Source: Acidobacteriota bacterium
Lineage (GTDB): Bacteria; Acidobacteriota; Terriglobia; Terriglobales; Acidobacteriaceae
Direction: 5' to 3'
NCBI GenBank assembly: GCA_021818585.1
Contig: JAKATU010000062.1
Location: 1-44,143 of the forward strand
DNA length: 44,143 nt
Part shown: positions 26,150 to 34,164 of the stretch, piece by piece
How the letters are laid out: every line of letters starts with the position of its first letter
How positions within the stretch are numbered: the first letter of the stretch is position 1
Translations under genes and position numbers: made by a program
Notes under the pieces: generated by a model
The model's input: the letters and a program-made list of their open reading frames with translations, nothing else
Database searches by the model: none
Told to the model about the DNA's origin: nothing

Positions 26150-26638
26150 TCACGTTGTGGGCGTGCCGGAGGCGTGCCGTTCACGGTGTGTTGGAATGCC
26201 GCGGCGGACGGGAACGCCGGAGGCGAGGTCGCGCAGGCCGGACCATGTTTCCGCCACGATGATGCTGTTGGCCGGCTGGTGCGGGTTGTAGCGCACGGAG
26301 CAGGGAAAGTCGAGACGCGTGGCGTGAATGTCAATAAAGTCGCTGAGGGTGGAGACGTCCTGTGAGCACTCGTAGACGACACCCGAGACCTCGTACTTGT
26401 ACATGACGAGTTGCATGCCGCCCTTGCGGCCGCTTTCTTCTTCGGTGAGGTCGGCGGTGTCAAAGACGGTGCCGTCGATGATGCGGCCCATGCGGACAAG
26501 GCTTTCCCGGCGCTGGCGTTCGAGCTCGTCGCTGGTGGTTTTTTTGCGGAAAACGAGATAGAGGATGGCTCCGGCGCCAAGGGCAAGGGCGGCAGCGGTT
26601 CCATATACCTGGGGGTCTCGCAACGATAGTGGCTGCAT
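26150..26638 (-). CDS. Small membrane-anchored protein of unknown function (DUF3592-like?)
   Basis: 162 residues with one hydrophobic segment at about 12-31 (YGTAAALALGAGAILYLVFR), a short basic linker, and a soluble domain containing MGRIIDGTVFDTADL, MYKYEVSGVVYECSQDVS and CSVRYNPHQPANSIIVAETWSGL. The Y-Y-V-G-Y and RYNPxxPxxSxI patterns resemble small DUF3592-type membrane proteins, but this is a weak recollection and not a firm assignment. The tail from about residue 140 is Arg/Pro/Thr-rich and may be disordered. The topology suggests N-out or N-in anchoring with the domain on one face of the membrane. It stands between the CDF gene and hslV without obvious partners. Confidence 0.65.
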   Translation of the reverse strand: MQPLSLRDPQVYGTAAALALGAGAILYLVFRKKTTSDELERQRRESLVRMGRIIDGTVFDTADLTEEESGRKGGMQLVMYKYEVSGVVYECSQDVSTLSDFIDIHATRLDFPCSVRYNPHQPANSIIVAETWSGLRDLASGVPVRRGIPTHRERHASGTPTT

Positions 26639-26788
26639 CGGTTTCTAGAGGCAAGCATACCGCAGGGGGAGCGTGGAAGGCTTGCAACTTATTGGAAGGT
26701 AGTTTTCATGGGTGTGGATGAGCGCCGGAAAGGGCATGAATGCGGGGTTTTACGGGCGCCGCGACGCAGATATGGCTGCCGCTGACGA

Positions 26789-26794
26789 TATACT
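26789..26794 (+). promoter_or_regulatory. -10 box (TATACT) of hslV
   Basis: TATACT at 26789-26794 is one mismatch from consensus. The expected transcription start is about 26801, which is inside or just before the coding region (ATG codons at 26798 and 26804). The region lacks a ribosome binding site. I infer leaderless translation from 26804. Confidence 0.5.
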
Positions 26795-26803
26795 GGAATG
26801 AGC

Positions 26804-27421
26804 ATGGTAAAACGCAATTCGTCTCTTTCCGCCGGCTCCGGCGGCGCATTTTCCCTCCACAGCCGGAATTCCTCAGGTGCGCCCCGCATCCGGTCCACGA
26901 CCGTGATCTGCGTGCGGCGCGGTAACAGCGTGGTGATGGCCGCCGATGGCCAGGTAACCATGGGCGATGCGGTGATGAAACATTCCGCGCGCAAGATCCG
27001 GCGGCTTTACCAGGACAAGATTCTGGCGGGGTTCGCGGGTTCGACGGCGGATGCGTTTTCGCTCTTCAGCCGCTTTGAGGGCAAGCTGGAGCAGTATGCC
27101 GGCAACCTGGGCCGCGCGGCGGTGGAACTGGCCAAGGACTGGCGCACGGACAAGATGCTGCGCAACCTGGAGGCTCTGCTGGTGGTCGCCGATGCGCACC
27201 AGATGTTCCTGGTAGGCGGCGCGGGCGACGTGATTGAGCCGGACGAGTCGATTCTGGCGATTGGCAGCGGCGGCTCCTACGCGACGGCGGCGGCGCGTGC
27301 GCTGATGCAGAATACCGAGCTGGGAGCGCGCGACATTGCCGAAAAGTCGCTGCGCATTGCCGGGGATATCTGCATCTACACCAACAGCCATTTGACGATT
27401 GAAGAGCTGACGGCCGAGTAG
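26804..27421 (+). CDS. hslV: ATP-dependent protease subunit HslV with N-terminal extension
   Basis: Proteolytic subunit of the HslUV (ClpQY) protease, a dodecamer in the cytoplasm with an N-terminal threonine nucleophile. Residues after the extension match the family closely: [70 protein letters not shown] and GDICIYTN. In most HslV proteins the catalytic Thr is residue 2, exposed by Met removal. Here it lies behind 31 residues (33 if the ATG at 26798 is used), with no start codon directly before it, so a propeptide must be cleaved. The extension is Ser/Gly/Arg-rich. No other start codon in frame would give a shorter product. It is followed 27 bp later by hslU. Confidence 0.93.
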   Translation: MVKRNSSLSAGSGGAFSLHSRNSSGAPRIRSTTVICVRRGNSVVMAADGQVTMGDAVMKHSARKIRRLYQDKILAGFAGSTADAFSLFSRFEGKLEQYAGNLGRAAVELAKDWRTDKMLRNLEALLVVADAHQMFLVGGAGDVIEPDESILAIGSGGSYATAAARALMQNTELGARDIAEKSLRIAGDICIYTNSHLTIEELTAE

Positions 27422-27448
27422 GCCGCTGTTCACGAAGGATTGAGCATC

Positions 27449-28993
27449 ATGGCCATTTATTTACCCGGAGCAGCCGAGGATCAGGAGCTTTCGCTCGACC
27501 ATCTGACTCCGCGCGAAATTGTTATCGAGCTGGACAAGTACGTTGTGGGGCAGAAGGCAGCCAAGCGCGCCGTGGCGATTGCGCTGCGCAACCGCATGCG
27601 GCGACAGAAGCTGACGCCGGATCTTGCCGATGAGATTATGCCGAAGAACATCATCATGATTGGCCCCACGGGCGTGGGCAAGACCGAGATTGCGCGCCGG
27701 CTGGCGAAGCTGACCGGGTCGCCATTCCTGAAGGTGGAAGCCTCGAAGTTTACCGAGGTGGGCTACGTGGGCCGCGACGTCGAGTCCATGGTGCGTGACC
27801 TGGTGGAGATCGCCATCGACATGGTGCGCGAGGAAAAGCTGGAAGAGGTGGAAGACAAGGCCGAGTTGAACGCCGAGGAGCGTTTGCTGGACCTGCTCTT
27901 GCCGCCTCCGACGCCGCAGGCGGGTCAGCCTGCCGCGGGCAGCGAAACGACGGATGCGCATGGGGCGATTATTCTGCCGCCGCCGAGCGACTCGCACCAG
28001 CGCACGCGGGAGAAGCTGCGGCAGCAGTTCCGCGAGGGCAAGCTGGATGACCGCATGGTGGAGATGGATGTGCGGGATCGGAGCGCGCCGTCGTTCGAGA
28101 TCATTTCGAACCAGGGCGTGGAGGAGATGGACATCAATTTGAAGGATGTCCTGCCGAATATCTTTGGCCAGCGCACCAAGAAACGCAAGATGACCGTGGC
28201 CGAGGCCTTTGAGTACCTGGTGCAGGAAGAGGAAAGCCGCCTGATCGACATGGACCAGGTGACGCGCGCGGCGGTGGAGCGCGTGGAGACTTCGGGCATT
28301 GTCTTCCTCGATGAGATTGACAAGATTGCCGGGCGCGAAGGCGGGCATGGGCCGGATGTCTCCCGCGAGGGCGTGCAGCGCGACATTTTGCCGATTGTGG
28401 AAGGCACCACGGTAAACACGCGCTACGGCATGGTGCGCACGGACTACATTCTGTTTATTGCGGCGGGCGCGTTCCATGTGTCGAAGCCGAGCGATTTGAT
28501 TCCCGAGTTGCAGGGGCGTTTTCCGATTCGCGTGGAGCTGCAGTCGCTGACGGTGGAGGACTTCATCAAAATCCTTACCGAGCCGAAGGGGTCGCTGGTG
28601 AAGCAGTCCACGGCGCTGATGGAGACCGAAGGGCTGCGGCTGGAGTTTACGACGGAGGCGATTGCCGAGATGGCGCAGTTTGCCTTCCACGTGAACGAGA
28701 CGACGGAGAACATTGGCGCGCGGCGGCTGCACACCATCATGGAAAAGGTGCTGGACGACATCAGCTTTCTGGCCCCGGATCTGATCAAGCACATGAAGGA
28801 CAAGCCGGAGAGTGGAGTGGTGGACCTCGCCGCGGCCGGGCAGGGCGAGTGGGAGCCGCTGGCTCCGCTGCCGATTGTGGAGCGGGAAACGGCAACGGGC
28901 CGCGAGAAGGTCGCGGTGGTGGACCCTGAGTACGTGAAGCAGATGGTGGCTTCGATTGTGAAGAACCAGGATCTGTCCCGTTACATTCTGTAA
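27449..28993 (+). CDS. hslU: ATP-dependent protease ATPase subunit HslU
   Basis: AAA+ unfoldase that recognises, unfolds and feeds substrates to HslV. From the ATG at 27449 (GAAGGA 9 nt upstream) it has 514 residues against 443 in E. coli. Walker A is GPTGVGKTE at 72-80 and Walker B is VFLDEIDKI. The GYVGRDV pore loop is in the [17 protein letters not shown] segment. The extra length comes from a longer I domain ([20 protein letters not shown] with a Gln/Pro-rich loop) and from about 45 extra residues between [10 protein letters not shown] and [20 protein letters not shown]. The last residues, DLSRYIL, match the family's C-terminal tail that inserts into HslV and activates it. Forms an operon with hslV; a terminator follows. 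Confidence 0.96.
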   Translation: MAIYLPGAAEDQELSLDHLTPREIVIELDKYVVGQKAAKRAVAIALRNRMRRQKLTPDLADEIMPKNIIMIGPTGVGKTEIARRLAKLTGSPFLKVEASKFTEVGYVGRDVESMVRDLVEIAIDMVREEKLEEVEDKAELNAEERLLDLLLPPPTPQAGQPAAGSETTDAHGAIILPPPSDSHQRTREKLRQQFREGKLDDRMVEMDVRDRSAPSFEIISNQGVEEMDINLKDVLPNIFGQRTKKRKMTVAEAFEYLVQEEESRLIDMDQVTRAAVERVETSGIVFLDEIDKIAGREGGHGPDVSREGVQRDILPIVEGTTVNTRYGMVRTDYILFIAAGAFHVSKPSDLIPELQGRFPIRVELQSLTVEDFIKILTEPKGSLVKQSTALMETEGLRLEFTTEAIAEMAQFAFHVNETTENIGARRLHTIMEKVLDDISFLAPDLIKHMKDKPESGVVDLAAAGQGEWEPLAPLPIVERETATGREKVAVVDPEYVKQMVASIVKNQDLSRYIL

Positions 28994-29011
28994 TCGTAAG
29001 AAGTACCAATG

Positions 29012-29046
29012 AAAGCGGCTTCCTGCGCGGGAGCCGCTTTGTTTTT
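29012..29046 (+). terminator. Intrinsic terminator after hslU
   Basis: AAAGCGGCT (29012-29020) pairs with AGCCGCTTT (29032-29040), a 9-bp stem with an 11-nt loop, followed by GTTTTT. It ends the hslVU transcript. A matching A-run on the left (AATGAAAG) is too weak for strong bidirectional use. Confidence 0.88.
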
Positions 29047-29056
29047 CCGGTGCTGA

Positions 29057-29578
29057 TTACATGAGCAGTTTGGGGCCGTTGAGGCGGGTGAGCTCATCGC
29101 GAACCTTGGAGAGGCCGTAGCGGCAGGTGTCGAACTGGTCGGCGAGGCGGGCGAAGAGTCCGGCTTCGCGCTCGTACTCGAAGAGATCGAACTGCGAAAC
29201 GATGTAGTAGCTCTCCTTGCCGGCGGCGACGAGCTCGGCAAAGCTCGAGTCGGCGGCGTATTTGTGGGTGGAGTCCGGATACATGCCGGTGGAGAAGAGC
29301 GCGAAGTCGCCGATGTGTTTGCGGAATTTGCGCTCTTCGTCAAAGGAGCTGGCGAGTCCGTGGATGGGATCGGAGGCGGCGAGCATGCTGCTCAACTCGC
29401 GAATGGGATGGCCCTCGGCGTCGCGCAGCGGGTAGAGATGCTCGGTTTTGGAGAACTCGGTGAGGATGCCGGTTACGTAGTCGGTAACCACGGGGTCATG
29501 CACGGGCGTGTAGGCGGTGAAGCAGTGCTCGACAATGCCGTGGAAGAGTTCGCGAAGATCGGTCGATTCGGCAGCCAT
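29057..29578 (-). CDS. Conserved-looking soluble protein of unknown function
   Basis: 173 residues, no signal peptide, no membrane segment. An AGGAGG site lies 5 nt before the ATG, so it is expressed as a real gene. The sequence is rich in acidic and aromatic residues, with segments such as ELFHGIVEHCFTAYTPVHDPVVTDYV, DFALFSTGMYPDSTHKYAAD and FDLFEYEREAGLFARLADQFDT, which suggest an all-helical fold. HxxxE- or HxxxD-type metal ligands are not obvious. I do not recognise the family; acidobacterial genomes contain short helical proteins of this kind, but that is impression only. It converges with hslU across the terminator and is transcribed alone. Confidence 0.7.
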   Translation of the reverse strand: MAAESTDLRELFHGIVEHCFTAYTPVHDPVVTDYVTGILTEFSKTEHLYPLRDAEGHPIRELSSMLAASDPIHGLASSFDEERKFRKHIGDFALFSTGMYPDSTHKYAADSSFAELVAAGKESYYIVSQFDLFEYEREAGLFARLADQFDTCRYGLSKVRDELTRLNGPKLLM

Positions 29579-29817
29579 GATGCCCTCCTGGCAGAACGCC
29601 TCAATTGTGGTGCAGAAGTGTTCTGCTTATTGAGTCCCTAATGTAGAGAAAAAGTCGTGAATTGCAAGCATCTATTTTGGTGCGGAACCGCTATTTGTTA
29701 GCAGTCGGAACGGCCAATTGCGAGGGGTGCTGATTTGGGATATTGCGATTGGCAACTGTAACGGATGCATTATCAGCAGCTTTTGACGATGCGAAAGCCT
29801 TGTGGCGATGGGCCGCG

Positions 29818-31017
29818 TTACGCGCGCGCTTCGAGGATGGCATCGTACGCGCCGTAAACGCGGTCGAAAACGGAGTCCCATGAGGCTGTGAGGGCGTAGT
29901 TGCGGGCGGCCTGGCGCATGCGGGTATGAAGGCCGGGATCGCCGAGGACGGCGGCGATGGCAGAGGAGAATGCGTCGTCGTCGGCGATGTGGCCGGTCTC
30001 GCCATCGCGCACGATCGAGGGAGGGCCGCCGTCGGGGGTGACGATGGCGGGAACGCCGGAGGCGAGCGCTTCGAGGACGACATTGCCGAAGGTGTCCGTG
30101 TGTGAGGGGAAGACGAATAGGTCCATGCCGGCGTAAGCCTCGGCGAGTGCTTCGCCGCGGAGGACACCGGTGAACTCGGCGCGGGGCAGGCGGGCGCGGA
30201 GCCAGTCTTCTTCGAGGCCCTGGCCGACGATGCGGAAGCGGAAGTTGCGGATGCTCTGCGATTCCAATTCCTGCTGGATCTGCGCGAGCAGCGCGACGTT
30301 TTTCTCGACGGAGAGACGACCTACAAAGCCCAGGACGAACTCGCGGTCTTCAGCGTTGCGCGCGCGTTTGGCCGGGGAAAAGAGTTCGGTGTCCACGCCG
30401 CGCTGCATGAGGTGGCAAGGGCGGCTGGTGTAGCGCTCGAGCTGGCGGCAGAGGCCGGGATTGGGCGCAAAGTTGATCCCGGCCCAGAAGTAAAGCAGCG
30501 AGGTGAGGCGCAGGAAGAATTCTTCAATCGACGCGGAAGCCAGCCGCGAGGCCGGTCCGGGCAGTCGGCTGGTGAACCACTGCGAGCGGCGCGAGGCATA
30601 CTCATGCACATTGGTGTGCCATGACGCTGCCAGCGGAATGCGGTTGAGCAGGGCGACGGCGGCGGCCATGAGGCCCACGTCGCTGGGGCCGGTGATGTGG
30701 ATGACGTCTGGCCGGAAGCGATGCACCGCGCGGTCGATGAGATTGAGGTGTCGGAAGAAGACGGGGTCGAGATGGAGATCCTTGTCGAGCGGGACGGAGA
30801 AGATGCCGCGCCGCAGCTCGAGCACGGTGATGGAGTCTTCCTGGCAGACCATGGTGGGCCGGGCGCTGGCGCGCGCGCAGAGGAACGGCAGGGCGCGGCG
30901 GCGGGCGTAAGCCTCAAGCTGGCGCGAGGTGTGCGCGACCCCGTTGATCTCGTAGTAGGAGTCCGGAAAGAAGGCGACGCGCGGGCAGGGCTGCTGCCTT
31001 GGGGTGATGGAGCCCAT
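29818..31017 (-). CDS. GT4-family glycosyltransferase
   Basis: 399-residue retaining glycosyltransferase of the GT4 family (GT-B fold). The N-terminal half opens with RVAFFPDSYYEINGVAHTSRQL and contains FRPDVIHITGPSDVGLMAA. The C-terminal half has the donor-binding domain: FVLGFVGRLSVEKNVALL, FRIVGQGLEEDWLRARL and FVFPSHTDTFGNVVLEALAS, followed by GVPAIVTPDGGPPSIV. The TDTFGNVVLEALASG string is closest in my memory to mannosyl- or sulfoquinovosyl-type enzymes (MgtA/SqdX-like). A nucleotide-sugar donor and an envelope lipid or polysaccharide acceptor are therefore likely but not proven. The ATG at 31017 is preceded by CGGAA at a long distance; a TTG at 31047 is possible. It lies downstream of the rluB group with its own gap of 74 bp. 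Confidence 0.9.
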   Translation of the reverse strand: MGSITPRQQPCPRVAFFPDSYYEINGVAHTSRQLEAYARRRALPFLCARASARPTMVCQEDSITVLELRRGIFSVPLDKDLHLDPVFFRHLNLIDRAVHRFRPDVIHITGPSDVGLMAAAVALLNRIPLAASWHTNVHEYASRRSQWFTSRLPGPASRLASASIEEFFLRLTSLLYFWAGINFAPNPGLCRQLERYTSRPCHLMQRGVDTELFSPAKRARNAEDREFVLGFVGRLSVEKNVALLAQIQQELESQSIRNFRFRIVGQGLEEDWLRARLPRAEFTGVLRGEALAEAYAGMDLFVFPSHTDTFGNVVLEALASGVPAIVTPDGGPPSIVRDGETGHIADDDAFSSAIAAVLGDPGLHTRMRQAARNYALTASWDSVFDRVYGAYDAILEARA

Positions 31018-31091
31018 CTGTTGATTCCGGTTATACCGGCGGGACAAGAACGGCGTTTGAAGAACAGGTAAAAGCGTGGTGAAGAAAGGCG

Positions 31092-32015
31092 CTACTTTTT
31101 CGGACGGCGGGCGGTGGATTTTGCAGCCGGGCGGCGCGGCGGGCGGGCTTTGAGCAGGGCTGCGGCGTGGGATTGGACGGCTGTCCTGGCGGGTGATTTT
31201 GGCGCGGAGCGTTTGTTCCGCTGGGCGGCGTAGCGGAGCTGCTCCAGCTCATCGGCGGAGAGCTCGCGGACCTGGCCGGGTTCGACGTCGAGCACGAGCG
31301 GGCCGTAGCCGACGCGGCGGATTTTTTCGACGTGGTGGCCGACTTCTTCGAACATTTTGCGGATTTCGCGGTTGCGGCCTTCAATGAGGGTGAGCTCGAA
31401 CCAGGGGTTTTCTGCATTGCGAACGAGTTTGAGGCCGACGGGGGCGGTCATGACGCGGCCTTCGCCGGGGCGACCCTTGTCGATCATGATACCGGAGCGG
31501 ATCTGCTCGAGGCTTTCCTCGGGCGGGCGTCCGCTGATTTTGACCAGATAGACCTTCTCCACCTGCGATGAGGCGCGGGTGAGCTGGTTGGCAAGCTCGC
31601 CATCGTTGGTCATCAGCAAAAGGCCTTCGCTGGCGTAGTCGAGGCGGCCCACCGGGTAGACCCGCTCGCCGCCGCGCCCGCGTCCGTGGAAGAACTCCAT
31701 GACGGTGTGGCGGCCCTGCGGATCGCTCGACGTGGTGACGTAGCCCTTGGGTTTGTTGAGCATGAAGTAGCGCAGGCGCTCGGGGCCTTGCAGCAGCTTG
31801 CCGTCCACGCGAACGTGGTCTTCGGCGGGGTTGGCGCGGGTGCCGAGTTCGGTGACGATTTTGCCGTTGATCTGCACGCGCCCGGCGAGGATGAGCTCTT
31901 CTGCCTTGCGGCGAGAAGCGATGCCGGCCGAGGCGATGATCTTCTGCAGCCGCTCGCCGGTGGGAGCCTCTGGCGCGGGTTGTGACTGCGATTTTGGAGT
32001 TTTGCGAGCAGCCAT
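31092..32015 (-). CDS. Pseudouridine synthase RluB/RsuA family
   Basis: Converts a specific uridine in rRNA to pseudouridine in the cytoplasm (23S U2605 for RluB, 16S U516 for RsuA). The 307-residue protein has an S4 RNA-binding domain at about 19-80 (GERLQKIIASAGIASRRKAEELILAGRVQING). The catalytic domain starts near 83 and contains YPVGRLDYASEGLLLMTNDG with the catalytic Asp in GRLD. Later motifs are EKVYLVKISGRP and LTLIEGRNREIRKMFEEVGH. The C-terminal 50 residues are a basic Lys/Arg/Pro tail. It begins 2 bp after the scpB stop (coupled translation) and closes the operon. RluB is favoured by gene order (scpB-rluB is a common pair), but the exact target is not certain. Confidence 0.93.
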   Translation of the reverse strand: MAARKTPKSQSQPAPEAPTGERLQKIIASAGIASRRKAEELILAGRVQINGKIVTELGTRANPAEDHVRVDGKLLQGPERLRYFMLNKPKGYVTTSSDPQGRHTVMEFFHGRGRGGERVYPVGRLDYASEGLLLMTNDGELANQLTRASSQVEKVYLVKISGRPPEESLEQIRSGIMIDKGRPGEGRVMTAPVGLKLVRNAENPWFELTLIEGRNREIRKMFEEVGHHVEKIRRVGYGPLVLDVEPGQVRELSADELEQLRYAAQRNKRSAPKSPARTAVQSHAAALLKARPPRRPAAKSTARRPKK

Positions 32016-32017
32016 AT

Positions 32018-33142
32018 TTAGTTCTCGCCCGGTTCTGTCGTGTTGGCTTCTGGAAAGGTCTCCGCTTCGAGGGATTCAGCGTCGATTTCGACGCCGGGCA
32101 GGTCTTGTTCCATCTCCAACTCCGGTTCAGCGGTGATGTCGATGGCGAGCGGTGTGCTGGCGACGGGTTCGCCGTGCTCGGCGCGGGTGGCCAGATCTTC
32201 GGCGGAGACGGCGGGGACGTGCAACTCGCCGGTCTCGATTTCTTCTGCTTCGCCGGTTTCGCCCGTGAAGGGAAGGCTCTCGTTTTCAGAGAGCCCCTCG
32301 TCGCCCTCGGCCAGCTCGCCGGCCATCTTCTCAAACTCTTCCATGGAGGGCAGTTCGCTCAGGTCTTTGAGGCCGAAGCGAAGCAGGAACTCCTTGGTGG
32401 TTTTGTAGAGGATGGGGCGGCCGATGACCTGCTTGCGGCCCGCTGTGCTCACCAGCTTGCGGCTGATGAGCGAGCCGATGACGCCTGCGGAGTCCACACC
32501 GCGAATTTCGCTGACTTCCGGCACGGTGACTGGCTGCTTGTAGGCGATGACGGCCAGGGTTTCCAGCGCCTGGAGGGTGAGCTTGATGGGCGGCTTGAGG
32601 CTTTTGACGAAGGCGCGGACTGAGTCGTGGTATTCGGGCTTGGTGCCGACGCGATAACCGCCGGCAACCTCGCGGATTTCCATGCCGCGACTGCTGGAGG
32701 CGTAGTCAGCGATGAGCTCGTCGACGGTGAGGCGGATTTCATCGCGGATTTCGCGCTCGCGCAGGCGCGCGATGCGTTTTTCTTCCACGGCAGCCGCGGC
32801 GGCGGCGTCCGGGGTGAGTTCGGCCTCGGGCTGGGACTTGGGCTGCACTTCCGTCTCGTCCGGCTGGGCTGGCTCCGCCGCTTCGGCGGCGGGCGGCTCG
32901 GCTTCCGTTTCTGTTTCTGGGGTCTCATGCCCTGCCTCGTGTTCGGGCGCGGGTGCGGCGACGACCTCTTCGGCCTTCTGCGCGCCGGCCTCACCGATGG
33001 CGTCGGACTCGACATCACGTGCTTCTTCGCGGGCTTCCTTTTGTTCGAGGGCCTCGGGGCCAAACAGCGCGGCGAGCTGCGCGAGGGTGACCGGCTCCTC
33101 GGCCGCGTAGATCACAGCTTCGATTCTTGCTTTCAGGCTCAT
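32018..33142 (-). CDS. scpB: Segregation and condensation protein B with acidic insertion
   Basis: Subunit of the SMC-ScpAB complex that organises and segregates chromosomes. The 374-residue protein is much longer than the usual 190-220. The family core is split. The first winged-helix begins MSLKARIEAVIYAAEEPVTL, then about 100 residues rich in Glu, Pro and Ala (about 35-130) interrupt it. It resumes at RLTVDELIADYASSSRGMEIREVAGGYRVGTKPEY. The second winged-helix follows: LKLTLQALETLAVIAYKQPVT (here PPIKLTLQALETLAVIAYKQ), EIRGVDSAGVIGSLISRKLV and GRPILYKTTKEFLLRFGLKD. A further acidic tail of about 90 residues follows. The N-terminal insertion breaks between the first helices and looks like a disordered linker. 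It lies between scpA and rluB in one operon. Confidence 0.93.
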   Translation of the reverse strand: MSLKARIEAVIYAAEEPVTLAQLAALFGPEALEQKEAREEARDVESDAIGEAGAQKAEEVVAAPAPEHEAGHETPETETEAEPPAAEAAEPAQPDETEVQPKSQPEAELTPDAAAAAAVEEKRIARLREREIRDEIRLTVDELIADYASSSRGMEIREVAGGYRVGTKPEYHDSVRAFVKSLKPPIKLTLQALETLAVIAYKQPVTVPEVSEIRGVDSAGVIGSLISRKLVSTAGRKQVIGRPILYKTTKEFLLRFGLKDLSELPSMEEFEKMAGELAEGDEGLSENESLPFTGETGEAEEIETGELHVPAVSAEDLATRAEHGEPVASTPLAIDITAEPELEMEQDLPGVEIDAESLEAETFPEANTTEPGEN

Positions 33143-33210
33143 GGATGCTCTTTCGATACTACCGAAGCGGTGCTGGGTGAGGCGAGGATCGCCCGTCCCG
33201 ACAGGCCATT

Positions 33211-34164
33211 TTACGACCAGTCGTCGCGGATGAGGTTTTCGCTCTGTCCGAGGATTTCCTCGAAGCGCTCCTGCTTCTTGATGAGAATGTCAGTGAAATT
33301 GGAGGGTTGGAAGAGCAGCACGGCCTGCAGGCGGACGAGTTCCAGCATGGCCAGGAACATGGCGATGAGGGTTCGCTCGGAGCGCGTGTTGCCGAGCAGG
33401 CGCCGCAGCGAGACCGGCTTTTCTTCCATGACGAGGCGGCGGCGCATGTAGTCGATCATCTGGCCGACGGTGACGGTGTCCTCGTCCACGTCGAGGACGG
33501 GGCGCTCGCGAACACGCTCGAGAATGTCGCGGAAGACGCGGGCTAGGTCCAGCGTGTCGGCGGCGATTTCGCGCTCGGTGCCCTCGGCGTTGCGGAACTC
33601 GCGGATTTGCGGGTTCGAGAAGACCGCGTCTTCGATCTGCTGCTTCTGGGCGAGCATTTCGGCGGCGCGCTTGAATCGCTCGTGCTCGAGGAGGCGCTCG
33701 ACCAGCTCACGGCGCGGATCTTCCTGTTCGTCGCCCGCGATTTCGACGGGCAGGCGCGGCAGCAGCATCTTGCTCTTGATATGGATGAGCAGCGCGGCCA
33801 TGTAGATGAACTCCCCGGCGGTGTCGACGTCGGTTTCCTTGAGCCGCTCGACGTAGCTGAGGAACTGCGCGGTGATTCTGGCGATGGGGATGTCGTAGAT
33901 GTCGATGTCCTGCTTGCGGATGAGGTCGAGCAGGAGGTCGAGCGGGCCGTCATAGAGCTTGCCGACGGTGACCGAGAAGGGGAAGGCATTTTCCTCGTCT
34001 CGGGGCTTGTCCTTGCGGGATTTGGCGGATTGGGGGTCGGGTTTCTGGCCGGCTATCAGAGTCTTTGCTGTTGCTGGTTGCGCAACGGCAGACGACGTCT
34101 CCGCGGCAGCAGGGGTTTCCTGCTGCGGAGTGGTTTCGTCGATGGGGCGCTGCTCGTCTGTCAT
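33211..34164 (-). CDS. scpA: Segregation and condensation protein A (kleisin)
   Basis: Kleisin subunit that bridges the SMC heads and binds ScpB. The 317-residue protein has an N-terminal Gln/Ala/Thr-rich extension of about 55 residues before the conserved FPFSVTVGKLYDGPLDLLLDLIRKQDIDIYDIPIARITAQFLSY. The central region has LIHIKSKMLLPRLP. The C-terminal winged-helix is marked by LLGNTRSERTLIAMFLAMLELVRLQAVLLFQ. The start at 34164 overlaps the trpS stop by 4 bp (ATGA), so it is translationally coupled to trpS. About 68 bp separate it from scpB. The gene order trpS-scpA-scpB is conserved in several phyla. Confidence 0.95.
   Translation of the reverse strand: MTDEQRPIDETTPQQETPAAAETSSAVAQPATAKTLIAGQKPDPQSAKSRKDKPRDEENAFPFSVTVGKLYDGPLDLLLDLIRKQDIDIYDIPIARITAQFLSYVERLKETDVDTAGEFIYMAALLIHIKSKMLLPRLPVEIAGDEQEDPRRELVERLLEHERFKRAAEMLAQKQQIEDAVFSNPQIREFRNAEGTEREIAADTLDLARVFRDILERVRERPVLDVDEDTVTVGQMIDYMRRRLVMEEKPVSLRRLLGNTRSERTLIAMFLAMLELVRLQAVLLFQPSNFTDILIKKQERFEEILGQSENLIRDDWS

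Noticed and set aside
27461..28792. 443-codon minus-strand frame opposite hslU
   Set aside because: His/Arg/Leu-rich antisense shadow. hslU is complete on the plus strand.
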